From contig OX326956.1 in NCBI GenBank assembly GCA_946800325.1, positions 47,477,052 through 47,541,051 on the forward strand: a stretch of DNA of 64,000 nt, read 5' to 3'. Origin of the DNA: Luzula sylvatica. Lineage: Eukaryota > Streptophyta > Magnoliopsida > Poales > Juncaceae. The translations under genes and the position numbers were made by a program. Under the pieces are notes generated by a model. That model worked only from the letters and a program-made list of their open reading frames with translations, was not told the origin of the DNA and searched no databases. This document shows positions 11,895-24,062 of the stretch, in pieces (the stretch's first letter is position 1; every line of letters starts with the position of its first letter).

Positions 11895-12626
11895 CATTGA
11901 CTAATTAACATAACCTTTTAATTTAACCAAGAAACTAATAATCATCCAAAAATAATATCATAATTAAATTATATCATTACATTACAATCCCCAAAAATAT
12001 AAAATAAAACAAGACTTACCTATACAATTTCATATCATAAATTATCACCTACTCCGATGTTCTTATCGCGTAATTATCCATCCAACCCTCTTGAAGAGTA
12101 GAACTGAACTTAAAGAACGTAAGGACAATATTTTTGTGTATTGCTATATACTGAGCCGATAACAACAATAACATCGAAAACTTATTTTGCATGCTCATGA
12201 CAGCATCAATTACCATATCCACAAATTCAAATTTATTGTCCATATCTGTTGCAGCGACAATGCGCGAAATCTGAAAATTTATGAAAAACACGAAATCTGT
12301 AAAACGGTATACCTTCACGTGAACACAAGAAGAGCGCCAAGAAAAATCCGAAATTTGTTTGCTATTGTTTATACCATGCGGAAGAGAGACGATGGAAACT
12401 TGAGAATTTCTTTATATCGGGCGGTAGAGAGGCCAGTGTAGAGGCGCCCTTAAGATGATGGAGATTCAGTATTTCCTGCCAGATTATTTACTTCATGTAA
12501 CTCCGCTTCTTGTAGTTTTGAGTGAAATTTGAGTTGCAGTAATAACTTAATAAGAGGCTCCAAGGTAACTACAGCTGCACGAGTTAGATCAAATACATCA
12601 TACCAAACAAAAGAATTAGTTCACTT

Positions 12627-13551
12627 TGTTGGGTATCGGCGTCACTACCGAGCCCCGCGCAGCGGATTGAGAGGCCCTGTCCGACCCGATCCCGAGGACC
12701 ACGTCAACGACCCGAACGTACGAATCCTAAAAATGTAACTACGAATATATAACTCTTATATATAAAGAACCATACCACGTGAAATTGATCACGGTGAAGG
12801 GTTGTTCTTGCGTAGTTGTTGTCCTTGCTTCGATCTCGGTAACACACGCGTCCCACGCCCGCGCGATTCGACACCTAATCCGAAGCTCCGATTTGTCGTA
12901 TACAACCGGATTTTATCCGGTTTGTCTCCGAACTTGCTCGACCTTGCTCTTGACTGATCACAACAGAAAATCTCAAGTGAGATTTCTCTACTCGTATCCA
13001 CCTCGAGCTCACGTCTTTCGGTTGCGGCGAATTCCCCTAAAATTCCCGCAAACTTGCTTAAATCTAATCTCTATTCTCCACTAACTTGTCTCACAAGTTC
13101 TCTCTATTTTCTACTAGAATTAGGTCTGGAAGCCAGAGAGAGGAAGAAGAAGAATCCACAGATCTTATATTAATCTGAGAGTTAATGGTGTATTAATGAG
13201 TGTCTAAAACTGTTTATCCAGAATTCGGATCACTGTGCGTCATGACGCACGATATGATGCGTCATGACGCACAAGTCACATTCACTTGGATATAGTGCTC
13301 CGTCATGACAGACACTTTGTGCGTCATGACGCACAATATGGTGCGTCGTGACGGTATACTCATAGATTGGCTTTCCACAGAATTACTCTACTGTGCGTCA
13401 TGACGCACCATATGGTGCGTCATGACGGACCATGTAATTTCTGCCAGATTTGCATAATCTTATTATGCATCCAATCGTTCCGACGAACACGTATGTTCAT
13501 CTACACTCATTTGTACAATCTACTAGTTGATCTGTAACTGTATTTCCTTCA
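12627..13551 (-). mobile_element. Solo LTR (925 bp) with dyad-rich U3
   Basis: It starts TGTTGGGTATCGG, ends TTTCCTTCA and is flanked by the perfect 5-bp duplication CACTT (12622-12626 and 13552-13556), so it is a solo LTR left by recombination. Read on the minus strand it runs TGAAGGAAAT to ACCCAACA, with a TATA-like TTAATATAAG near 13175, which favours minus orientation. The U3 side (13230-13435) holds seven CGTCATGACG-type dyads, several being perfect GTGCGTCATGACGCAC palindromes, in groups spaced 21-22 bp. The superfamily (Copia or Gypsy) cannot be decided without internal sequence. Confidence 0.88.
13235..13430. promoter_or_regulatory. Phased array of CGTCATGACG dyads in the LTR U3
   Basis: Dyads start at about 13235, 13257, 13298, 13319, 13341, 13393 and 13415. 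Each is two inverted TGACG half-sites, the core of plant as-1/TGA-bZIP motifs. Binding is inference; the palindromes and spacing are seen directly. Confidence 0.55.
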
Positions 13552-13556
13552 CACTT

Positions 13557-14045
13557 ACAGTAAGTCGTGCTACTAATTGCCTAACTTACATCATGTCAAA
13601 CATGTCCACGGTTTGAGATAAAAGATTTAGTTGGAAAGTCTAGTTATTGGAGTTCGTTATTTTCTTGTGTTTGGATGGATGTATTATGTTGAAATTCTCA
13701 CAACTTGAGATTTTTTAGACAAAAAATTACAGTATCTCTACATCCATTCATTTTTACAAGAAATATAGTTACAATATCTTAATTTTTGCGAGAGAAGAGA
13801 AAACGGCTTCCTTCCTTCTTTGGCGAGTTCAAAACTTTCCATCATTGTTTTGCATTTTTTATGACCACTCACTACATATAATCTCCACTTATTTGTTTTT
13901 TTCCTTGCTGTTTTCTAATTACTAGGTATTCGACCATGTTAATGTATGGTATAATTTTTTATGAGAAGAAGTTGTTTATGTAGGAGTTTTGTTTTATATT
14001 TTTATGTGATTGTCATGTGGGGTGTATTTTTTGTGATATTATTTT
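13557..14045. other. Intergenic DNA
   Basis: AT-rich, no gene recognised. Confidence 0.5.
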
Positions 14046-15703
14046 TTGAGAGTCAAAGATCCAGCGGAGTCAAGTTCCTCAGGCTCCAAAGGACAGAGGT
14101 TGCGAAGCAGCTATTCTGGAGTTTGAGGCTTTTCAAGAATGATTCTTTTTTTTTTGAGATGGCTGAACTGGAATTATTGAGTTTTTCCTTTTTCTACATA
14201 TGCTGGCTCGCTTTCGCAGCAGTTCAAAAGCCTGCGCTCAGACTTCCAGCAAAGTTGGCACCGTTCTCTTCAGTTGATCCATATTTATACCTAGCGTCAG
14301 CACTTCCATTTAGGCCCATAATGAATTCGGCAAGGCAAGCAGTGGCGCGTTCCAGACCCGTCCTTAAACTTGAGTGATGCCCGCCTAGATGGAGTACCGG
14401 CTGATAGGAACGTGTAAGGACAACATATCTCAATCACTGCAAGGAAGTAACAACCGATGATGGAAACGGGTTGATCTTTCTTCCGGCTTTCTCCTTAGCT
14501 CGAAGCAATCTCTCTTTCCCACGTCAATTTCGACGTCAACTCACCGGCTCATTAAGCCAATTTGATTGACGCTGCTTCTTCCTACTCATCCCACTTAATT
14601 CACTTTCTTATTGGCTTGGCTGAATTGGTCTTATTTGACTAGGCTGCTCCGAACTTCATTAATACAGATTCATAGTTCTGACTCGGGATCAACCTCAGAT
14701 AGATGTGACGAAGAGTTCAAGAATCAATAGCCTTCACTAGCTTTTTCATTGCAATTATAGGGACACAGCGACCCTCTTCGTATGGGAACGTTTCGTCAGC
14801 ATTTGACTTGAAACTCTCGTTTGGGCATTAATCCCTTGAGGTCTTCTCTTCACTGTGCAGCTCAAAGTCAATTGCTTTGACGAGAACTACTATGAAAAAT
14901 CAGGCGCATGGCTACTCTTATTGCTCCTTTTATGTAATGTGCCATGCTGCGGGGGAGGAAATCCTTTGCTTTGATAGTTCTAGTCACACACCTCATCAGG
15001 AAAAGCCATCTTCTTCTTCATACAGGGAAAGCCTCGGGCAAGCCAGCGCGATTCAAGTCCTTTCAATCCACATCCTCTGTTTAGTTCTTTATCTAAGTGA
15101 AAGGGTCAGTCAGTAGCCAACTTGGATCCGACAAGCTCAAGGAAAGACAGCTATTTACTGAATTCTCACCTGCTGCTTTCGTTTCTGCGGCTTGGCGAAA
15201 ACAGGGGGAGAGCTCTCCATTCCTCGTTCTCTTGTACCGGATCATGCGAGCCACCTTCCCCAGTTACCTGACTGAAAGGGGATAAGCTAGCGTCGACATC
15301 ATACGCTCTACTGAAATAGATTTCGCGGAAAACCAGCTAAGCCCCCGCTGCGCGCCCCTCCTTTTTAGAAAACATTTCTGATAAGAAGTGCTATTACCCC
15401 CGCACTGTGTTTGGTCCGGTAGAAAGTAAGCTGATTCAGTTGGGACAAGCAAAAAGACCGGTGCCCCAAAAGAAAACCTTCGCTTTCCTGCTGCTTCAGA
15501 AGTGTCAGCATCAAGAGAATACCTGTCTGGCCTACTTCTGGCCTTTCCGATGCTGATGCTGATGCTGATGCTGAGTGCTCAGATACGGACGATCCCCGCT
15601 GCGCGCCCCTCGCAACCACTAAGACTGAGTCTTTCTCTTTGGGCAAAGCGAAAAAGAAGGGGGATGAGTCGGGCTAATCAGTCCTTGTTCGCTTGCTGAT
15701 GAC
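14046..15703. other. Mitochondrial-like insertion (NUMT candidate)
   Basis: A sharply bounded block of near-even base composition sits within AT-rich DNA. It contains phrases typical of plant mitochondrial intergenic DNA, notably CCCCGCTGCGCGCCCCTC twice (about 15344 and 15595) and many purine-rich GAAAGGG/AAAGCG stretches. No intact mitochondrial gene was recognised. Short open readings are present but none has a known domain. The identification rests on composition and style, not on an alignment. Confidence 0.6.
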
Positions 15704-16080
15704 CATTAGTTTCATAGTTAAATTAAGAAGTAATGTCAAAATGAATTAATGATGAAATTTATTTGAAAATTTTAGTACATATGAATCTTGAAATTTCATA
15801 ATTAAATTACATCAATATAAACACACAAACTATAACTGATGCATTTTCGGAATCTTGACTTGCAAAAAATTGATTGTTTTCATGTAACTTTAATACGATG
15901 ATCCTTACGACCTCTTACCTTCACTATTCATAAATTTGTTTGTCCAGATTTGTTTTCTTTTACACTAGTGACACATAATTTACTAGTTAATCAAATACAT
16001 CTTATAAGAGAGGAGAACAACAGTTCGAATCCCATTTATTTTCCTTCTGTTTAGTGAGATGCTCATAGCTTCCGACAAAA
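15704..16080. other. AT-rich intergenic DNA
   Basis: Nothing recognised. Confidence 0.5.
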
Positions 16081-16231
16081 AATAATGATACATACACATA
16101 AATCGACCACAAATCTGTCACAAATACTTAAGTTTAACACAAGAATCAATTAATTATGTATTCAAAATTAAACCCAAACTTAAGTATTTATGACATATTT
16201 GTGATCGGTTTATGTGTATGTATCGTTACTC
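16081..16231. mobile_element. Hairpin MITE (about 150 bp)
   Basis: The left arm begins AATGATACATACACATAAAT and the right arm ends TTTATGTGTATGTATCGTTA. The arms pair over about 55 bp through the ACTTAAGTTT/AAACTTAAGT centre. The target duplication is unclear. Confidence 0.7.
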
Positions 16232-17955
16232 CCAACAAAACGGTATCTCAATGCATTGCAACAATTGTTGGGACATGACTGAAGCGGAGAAGAAGAAGTG
16301 TGTATACCATTAACAACCAATAATTAATATTGTACAATAATTAATGGTGATGGATTGTAGGACCAATTCTAGAGAAATAAAATTCAAAGAGAACACGTAA
16401 CAATCCGGAAATTAAAGAGGCAGTGGCAAAGTGGCAAAGTTCGGGATGACGGAAGACTCAAGTCACCCAGCGCCGACTTCTTCTGATTTTTTTCTGATCC
16501 TCTGTCCTTGCCAGTTTACATCTTTCTCTCTCATTATTTCATTTTTTTCAAATCTTCAAGTAGTACTTTCTTTATTTTTTTCAAAATATCATTACAATAA
16601 AAAAGTATCAAATTTCTTTGTAATGTTTCAATTTTTACAAATATTTTTTTCCAACTATTGATGTTTGAATACTTTATTTTGAAGTTTTGTTCAGAACTTT
16701 GAAATTCGGAAATGGGTTTTTCTACATTTTCTCATGCTTTATTTGTATAAATTGATGTGTCGTTATATCCAAAGAAGATTATTTTGTAATTTAATAAGTT
16801 TTTTTCTGCAGATATCATTACCCTTGCAATAATGGTATTGTACTAAATAAGAAGAGATTAAGGTAGAAGCTTTATCAGCCATGATAATTAAGGCTAAATG
16901 GTTTTAATGAGTGATGATTTGAATTGAAGGAATAAGTACAAGGATTTGATGTATCCAAACATGACACGTCTTATCTCCATCAGAAAAAACATACAATCCC
17001 TATTACCTACGTTTTGTCTCCCTCTCTCCTTCTGTACCGGTACCGGAACTCACACTCTCTCTCTTCTATAATAGTTTCTCAACTATAATGATTACGTTAG
17101 TAATTATGAAGTATAAAATCTTATATATTAGAAAGCATCAGTAACTAATATGATAATATGATATACATATTGGTTTAACAATAAAAAAGAAACATATTTA
17201 TGAAGTTTTTTATATATAACCTCGATTTTCACGAAACTCGAAAAAAAAAATGTTTCTGCGATTCAATTGGTAAACATAGCATTTTTTTGCCATCTCAATT
17301 GAAGACGATGGATTTTCTTTTTGAAAAATATTGACTGATTTCAAAATACGAAAACAACATTTTCCGCAAATCAATTGTACAAAATGTTTGTATGTTCGTC
17401 TAATCTGAGACCAAAATACATGTATTTTCGTCAATTAAATGTCGCGAAAATGATATTCTTTTTGCTATTTTCACCGATTAAGATGGTGAAAATGATTTTT
17501 TTCCACTTTCATCACATAAACTAACGAAAATCCTTTTTTCGCTATTTTAATTTTGCCCAACTGAGTTTGTGAAAACGAATATTTGTTTGCTTATTTGTTT
17601 TTTTAGACAAGAAAATCTCTTATAAAAAAAAGTCCATCTTGGCCAAATGAATTGGTAAAATCTTATTTTTGCAAATTAGATCAAACAATTTGAGACTTTG
17701 CTTAGCTAAAAAATCAATTTCAAGAATGTTAAATAAGCCCATTTTGTACCCAAAATCGTATTCTTTTAAAATGTATAGATTGAAGTAAATATTATATTTC
17801 ATTAAAATATTGTAAATCTTTAAAAATAAATATTTTGTCTTCAACAAAATAAAATAATCATATTATTTAATAGATTATTGTCTTAATAAAGAAATAATCC
17901 ATCTGTAGCGAGGTGATCATATTTTTTAATATTTCATAACTTTATTATGATAGAA
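16232..17955. other. AT-rich intergenic DNA with degenerate internal repeats
   Basis: 17210-17620 carries diverged repeats of a TTTTCGTCAATTAA / GAAAATGA type motif. No gene was recognised. A short GTACCGGTACCGG repeat lies at 17034-17046. Confidence 0.45.
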
Positions 17956-17959
17956 ATAC

Positions 17960-18440
17960 AAAAATTTGTGATGCAAACTTACGCGATATTAAAAGGGACT
18001 TTACAAAAATAAATCAAGTGACAAGAGATTTTTTGGAAAGGAGGAGAAAAAGTGTTAGGAGGTCATTGTTTAATGAATTGAAAAACAGATGTACACCAAA
18101 ATTACACAAGGTTTATGAATTATAGACTTAGAACGTCAAAATCAAGTTTTACTAATAAAATGGCTCTATAAGTTTGATTATGATAAAGATGCATTTTGGT
18201 CCTCGATAATAAAGTCCATATATACCATTAACGATGTAGTGAAATTGTCAAATATCTCAAATAACCTCGCGTCGTGTTTCATTCTTGATGTCCAAAAACT
18301 CATCCCATTATACAACTCAATTAAAGGAGGACTAGTCAACCAACAATCTAACCCGAACATATACTCCAACCAATCGAAATTATCAAATACCCGACGGCCA
18401 AGGTCTATGCCTCAATATCATATCCGGGCGTAATATGATA
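17960..18440 (+). pseudogene. LINE reverse-transcriptase relic
   Basis: With one frame change the translation reads INQVTRDF, then WKGGEKVLGGHCLMNWK, then QNQVLLIKWLYKF. It matches in order the segment of the better-preserved LINE at 32.5-34.9 kb that reads LWKGEQKYLGGHCLINWNK and NESLLMKWIHKA. This is the region between the RT thumb and the zf-RVT zinc finger of plant L1-type ORF2. Stops and frameshifts make it dead, and both ends are lost. Orientation is plus. Confidence 0.7.
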
Positions 18441-18529
18441 CTAGGGGTGATCTCGCTCCGCTTCGACCGACATAAATCTAATTTCGAACTAAAATTATTT
18501 ATATTGAATTAGATAATTATATTTTTCTC

Positions 18530-19560
18530 AACTAAAGCATATGTAAAACTAATTGCGAGAAAAATATATTTTTTAAATCATAACAAATTATTTTTATTAA
18601 TAAGATCGTGTAAAAATATAGATTGATATTTTGTAGTGTGTAATTATAATTTTGACTCTTTAATTTTCTATTTATTTCCTTGGACAATATTTTTTTTTTC
18701 AAAATAATAGCATAAATTATACCTAAAATATAGTTTAAATATAATTTTGACTCTCTTAGTTTCAATTAATTTTGTTATACAATAATTTATTTTTTCAAAT
18801 TATATCTAAAATCATTTTGATTCATAAGATTGTGAAAATATATAGTTCGATATTTTTAGGGTTTAATTATAGTTTTTATTATTTTAGTTTCTATTTATTT
18901 TCTTGGGACAATAAAAAATATTTCTCCAATTATAGCAAAAATGATTTTGATTAATAAGATTGCAAAACATAGAGTTTTTTTTTTAGAATTTAATTATAAT
19001 TTTTCCTGGGACAGTAAAAAATCATTTCTCAAATTATGGCAAGAATGATTTTGATTAATAAGATTGTGAAAAAATATAGTTTGATATATTTTAGAATTTA
19101 ATTATAATTTTGAGTCTTTTAATTTATATTTATTTTCATGGACAAATAAAAAATAATATAGTTTAAATATAATTTTGACTCTCTTAGTTTCCATTAATTT
19201 TGTTATACAATAAATTTTTTTTCAAATTATATCTAAAATCATTTTGATTAATAAGGTTGTGATAATATATAGTTCGATATTTGTAGGGTTTAATTATAGT
19301 TTTGATTATTTTAGTTTCTATTTATTTTCTTGGAACAATAAAGAATATTTCTCCCATTATAGCAAAAAAGATTTTGATTAATAAGATTGCAAAATATATA
19401 GTTTTATTTTTTTAGAATTTAATTATAATTTTTGGAACAGTAAGAGATCATTTCTCAAATTATGGCAAAAAATATTTTGATTAATACGATTGTGAAAAAA
19501 TATAGTTTGATATATTTTAGAATTTAATTATAATTTTGACTCTTTGAATTTAAAATTTTG
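18530..19560. repeat. AT-rich tandem repeat, about 430-bp higher-order unit
   Basis: Blocks such as AATATAATTTTGACTCTCTT (at about 18737 and 19167) and ATTTTGATTAATAAGATTG recur. Sub-units of about 110-120 bp are arranged in a roughly 430-bp period. Inverted copies of the same material lie at 23140-23440. Confidence 0.7.
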
Positions 19561-19828
19561 AAATTATAACACAAAAGATAATAAAAAATTAAAAAAAATA
19601 TATTGTGTATATGTTGGAGTCATGAATCAATAAACTATTTGTTAAATACAACACATTGAACAAAATGTGCGTTTGTTGGAGTCATATATCATTTGTAAAC
19701 ATGCAGTGAACAAAATGTGTATCTTGGAGTCCTCAATCGTTTCCTACACATGAAGTGAGGAAAAAATAGGTGTCCCTAGCGAGATTCAAACCATGGTCAT
19801 TAGGGTTGGTATCCTTCAAAATACTAAA

Positions 19829-19985
19829 GTTACCAGATTTCCTGCATCCTGATTGAGCCACGTCATCAGGGACCTTTTTGTAAATTGTTTTTTTTTTTTA
19901 CATTTTGTTACCAGATTTCCTGCATCCTGGTTGAGCCACGTCACCAGGGACCTTTTTGTAAATTGTTTTTTTTTTTACATTTTGG
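19829..19985. repeat. Two-copy 79-bp tandem duplication
   Basis: The segment starting GTTACCAGATTTCCTGCATC and ending in the T-tract after TTTTTGTAAATTG occurs twice with two or three differences. Confidence 0.85.
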
Positions 19986-20480
19986 TCTTTTTGTCTTACA
20001 TTTTGGTCCTTTTTTTTAAAAAAATTTACATTTTGGTCCTTTTTTATTCACATTTTGATCCTTTTTATTAACATTTTGATTCTTCAAGTTTAAAAAATTA
20101 CATTTTGGTTCAGGGGCCTCTTTGTAAAATATTTAATTTACAATTTGGTCCTTTTTAATTACATTTTCGTCCTTTTTAGTTAAAAAACTACATGTTGGTC
20201 CTTTTAATTTATATTTTGGCCCTTTCAAAAATTACATTTTGGTCCAGGGGCCTCTTTGTAAACAATTTAATTTATATTTTGGTCCTTTTTAGTTGAAAAA
20301 ACTATATTTTGGTCCTTTTTATTTATATTTTGGCCCTTTTAAGTTTAAAAACTTATATTTTCGCCCTTCATATTTACATCTTGATCCTTTTTTATTTACA
20401 TGTCGGTTCTTTTTTACATTTTTGAATTTACATTATAGTCATTTTTATTTATATCTTCGTCCTTGCCTCCCTATCACCAC
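19980..20480. repeat. Minisatellite based on ACATTTTGGTCCTTTTT
   Basis: About 18-20 diverged copies of a 20-30 bp unit. The open readings here (YFGPF-type strings) are products of the repeat. Confidence 0.85.
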
Positions 20481-20487
20481 TTTACAT

Positions 20488-21215
20488 GGAAAATTTTCAA
20501 AAGACTCCTTAAATTTTTAGATATTGTAAAAAACAATTAATTTACATATGTATTCATTAAAAAAAAATGCTTCTTTTAATTTTAAAAAATTATTTAACTT
20601 TTGGTAATATATAATAATTAAAAAAAAATTGCTATATGTTATATGTTATATAATTTTAATATTTCATTCATTACAAATATTCGACTTATGTATTATTTTT
20701 CTTGAAAGACTAACATAAAATTATAATAAGTTGAACAATATTATTAAAAGAAAATCTTGCAAATATTTAAAAATAAAATATCATAAAACTATTAAAAAAT
20801 ACATAAAAGAAAAACTAAAATAAAAAGTAGATGTTTAAATAGATATTTTCTATGAATATATTTGCAAGGTATTTATTTATTATTGTTTATTTTATTATTA
20901 TTTAATGTTAGTTTTGTATGAATAAAGAATGGAATATTAAAATTATATAAACAAAATATGTAATAATTTAAAATTTTTTAAATCACTGCATGTTAAGAAA
21001 TGTTTATGAATTTTCTTAAAATTAATAAAAAATAACAAAAATAACTTTTAATTATTACATATGAGATTTCAAGGGTATTTTGGAAAAAAAAATTAATATC
21101 ATCCATAAGAGATATTTTAAAATAAAAGTTTGGTAAAGAGTTTTTTGGAGTTTACGAAAAGATAGAGGATATCCAAAAAAAATCGGGGGTTAAAAATATA
21201 CCAAATCACAGATGT
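20488..21215. mobile_element. Possible MULE-like element with diverged inverted ends
   Basis: The left end GGAAAATTTTCAAAAGACTC and the right side, read in reverse (TAAACTCCAAAAAACTC, TTTACCAAACTTTTATTTT), match the two sides of a similar sequence at 59400-59560. No target duplication was resolved. Confidence 0.4.
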
Positions 21216-21243
21216 GCGAATAATCATGAAAAACTCGAGGGAT

Positions 21244-21272
21244 CCCGCGCAATCGCGCGGGGAAAAATCTAG
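21244..21272 (+). mobile_element. Helitron-like 3' terminus
   Basis: A perfect 7-bp stem hairpin (CCCGCGC, loop AATC, GCGCGGG) is followed 7 bp later by CTAG and then T. A GC hairpin just inside CTRR with insertion before T is the Helitron 3' signature. The 5' end was not identified, but the repeat-rich stretch from about 18.4 kb could be its body. Confidence 0.7.
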
Positions 21273-22302
21273 TTATATCTATTTGATTAGATATATCTAT
21301 TTACCATGGTCAATTTCTTGGGATTTCATTAAACTTTAAAGAGAATGGTTAATAATTGGACACAAAATTACTCAAAATTAAATCCTCAAAAAAAGTGAGT
21401 ATATTCAGTAGGCTAGTCATCAACGACTGTATCTTGACGACGGATAATTTAATAAACGAGGTTGGCCACACGATCCGGCATGTGCCCTTTGTGCGGGTCC
21501 GATGGCGTCGGACACCAAATGTCTAGCAACGTTTTGAATTCTTTGGCGAGAACGCAAAAATCGAATATTCAAACACAAAGGAAGAATGCAATTACTCTTC
21601 ACAAATGCAATCAAAGACCTAATTTGTAAATGACTAATTAGTCATCGCGTTTGTCTTACCTTAAAAAACAAATACAATTTTTTATATATAAAATATTATT
21701 TCTTAATAAGATAATAATAATCTACGAGAAGGAGACTATTTTACAAATTTACATATAATATAAATCTTAATAAGAATCTCATTAGATATCATATTTTTAT
21801 ATAGAATATTCTGTATTTCTATTTATGAAAAAATGCATACAAGTTCTTACAAATATGATTATGTCACTACGATTCATAATTTCTTACTAGGATAATAATC
21901 TATAAAATAATTTAGTTATTTTTTTGTTAGATGGAATATAATATTTCATTCGAAATAGTTATGTTAAAATAATATTATTTTGTGTACAATATGGATTTAT
22001 CTTGCAATATTCAAATTATTTTTGTAAGCTAATCGTAATCTTAAACTCCGGTTATGCCAGTTTTGTAATTTTCTTAGCAGGTTGTATATTGTGGTAATTT
22101 GTTTGTTGACATGTCTAACAAAAAAAGTCTTGACGAAAAAATCTTGATATAATTTTGAATGAAGAGTAAAAGTAATTTTTTTAAATTTTAATATAATAAC
22201 AAGTTACATTGTTGTATATAATACCATCTATTTTTTTTTGCATCTGTATCCCTGCCTAATTATTGTTATTATTGATTTTCTTTAAAATTTAATGAAATTA
22301 AT
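21273..22302. other. Intergenic DNA
   Basis: Mostly AT-rich. A short GC-richer patch at 21435-21545 is not recognised. No gene. Confidence 0.45.
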
Positions 22303-22458
22303 CAAAATTTAACACCTGTCCGATGTTAAAAATACAAATTTAGACATATACTGGTGATCTCTATGCTGTTGACCCGAGTTCAAAATTTGACACCTGTCAG
22401 ATGTTAAAAATACAAATTTAGACATATACTGATGATCTCTATGCTGTTGACCCGAGTT
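22303..22458. repeat. Two-copy 78-bp tandem duplication
   Basis: Units start CAAAATTT(A/G)ACACCTGTC and end GTTGACCCGAGTT. They differ at only a few positions. The phrase GACCCGAGTTCGAAACCC resembles a pol III B box. Confidence 0.9.
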
Positions 22459-22584
22459 CGAAACCCAATATCAACATCATTTTTTTTTTACGTGTCGTTT
22501 GTAAATAAAATTCAAAATGTATACATACAAACATATAATGAGGACATCCCAGGGACCCAGATGGAAAGAACATAGGCGTGCGGT

Positions 22585-23440
22585 GCGGTGCGGTGCTGCA
22601 GACCATGGTTTGAATCTTAGACTCAGCATTATTTTATTTTTCAATGTTTACCAACAAAATAATTAATAACTCCAACAAACACACATTTTGATCAATATGT
22701 TATATTTAACAAAGAATCTATTTATTGATGATTCCAACATACACACGAAATAATTATACACAATTAATATATAGAGGATGACTAAGATACTTAATTAAGT
22801 ATCATGAGTTTGGTACTTAGGACTTTTTGACCATTAGAGTTGCTTTGAGATTTGTGCATTTAATGATTATCATAAACTGATATGAAAATAATTAATGATG
22901 AGTATATATAGCATTAAAAAACACAAATCTCAAATCAAATATTATGGTTAAAATGTCCTAAGTACCAAACTCATGATACTTAATTGAGTATCTTAACCAT
23001 CCTCTCTCTCTATATATATATTATGTTCAAATTATATATGTATAAGTACTATAATATTTATTTCTCAGCAAACTTTGATATTGCCAAATTTGACGTGCAT
23101 GTAAATTACCAAAAAAATATTTTCCAACAAAAAGGTATTTAAACCCTAATAAAAACATATCAAACTATATATTTTTTAAATCTTAATAATTAAATCATAT
23201 AGTTTCAAATTTTTTTATTGTTCAAGAAAATAATTACAAACTAAAAAAGTGAAAATTACAATTAAACCCTCAAAATATTAAACTATGTTTTTTTCACAAT
23301 CTTATTAATTTAAATCATTTTTGCTATAATTAGAGAAATAATGGTTATTGTCCAAAAAAATTAATAGACACTAAAAAAATCAAAATTATAATTAAATCCT
23401 AACAAATATCGAACTATATAACGAAACATTTTCAAAAGAA
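22585..23440. repeat. Inverted partner of the 18.5-19.8 kb repeat block
   Basis: GACCATGGTTTGAATCT near 22602 is the reverse complement of the text at about 19787, followed in order by inverted matches to the 19,600-19,750 region. 23140-23440 is the inverse of the 18.5-19.5 kb tandem repeat. The arm is interrupted by the MITE at 22774. Confidence 0.65.
22774..23010. mobile_element. Palindromic TA-inserting MITE (about 235 bp)
   Basis: The left end GAGGATGACTAAGATACTTA and right end TAAGTATC...CATCCTC pair over about 75 bp (GGTACTTAGGACTTTTTGAC against GTCCTAAGTACC). It is flanked by TA, as for Stowaway/mariner-type MITEs. The right end has expanded into a CT run. A related left end occurs at 26229. 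Confidence 0.75.
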
Positions 23441-24062
23441 ATGAAATTTTGCATACCCCTTCCAAGACATTATAAATAATAATTTGTGGGGGCATTCATG
23501 ATATTTACATTCGAAACAAATATACGAGCTATTTAGAGGTTTTGTGGGGTTACACATGTAATTCCGCCAAATAGACAATATCATGTCAACCCACATTGTT
23601 CTGTATCAATTGGTTGGGGGATATGGAGATGGAGTGCGTGGGTTAATCTAAAAAGAACTACCGTAAAAAATTAGAAGACGACAATACATAAATTTTGTTT
23701 TTATCCTGAAATATACTAACATAATCACATAAATATACTATCGATAAAATTAATATTTTTTTTTATTAATACTACTAATAAAAAATTTAGGAGAGTTTGT
23801 GCACATCTCTAATCCTTTAATCCATTTATAATCCTTTAATAAACCCGTTGACGCACCTGAATAATGTAAAATATTAATAATATTGTTTGGCAAAATATAG
23901 AGGCTATATCAACGTATTTCCTATATACGTGGGATATGAATAAAATGAAAATTATTATACAATGCGAAATGTGAAATATCATGCAAAATACTATTTTTTT
24001 TATGTTCAAACCTAAAAAATTCAAACCATATTGAATAACCCCAATAAAAAATATATCCTCAA
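23441..24062. other. AT-rich intergenic DNA
   Basis: Nothing recognised as a gene. Confidence 0.5.

Noticed and set aside
18530..21272. CRISPR-like or satellite centromeric array
   Set aside because: Units are diverged, directly tandem and of mixed length in a plant nuclear context; better explained as transposon-internal repeats.
21420..21614. Zinc-finger-like CPLCG string near 21480
   Set aside because: One short match in a broken frame with no further support.
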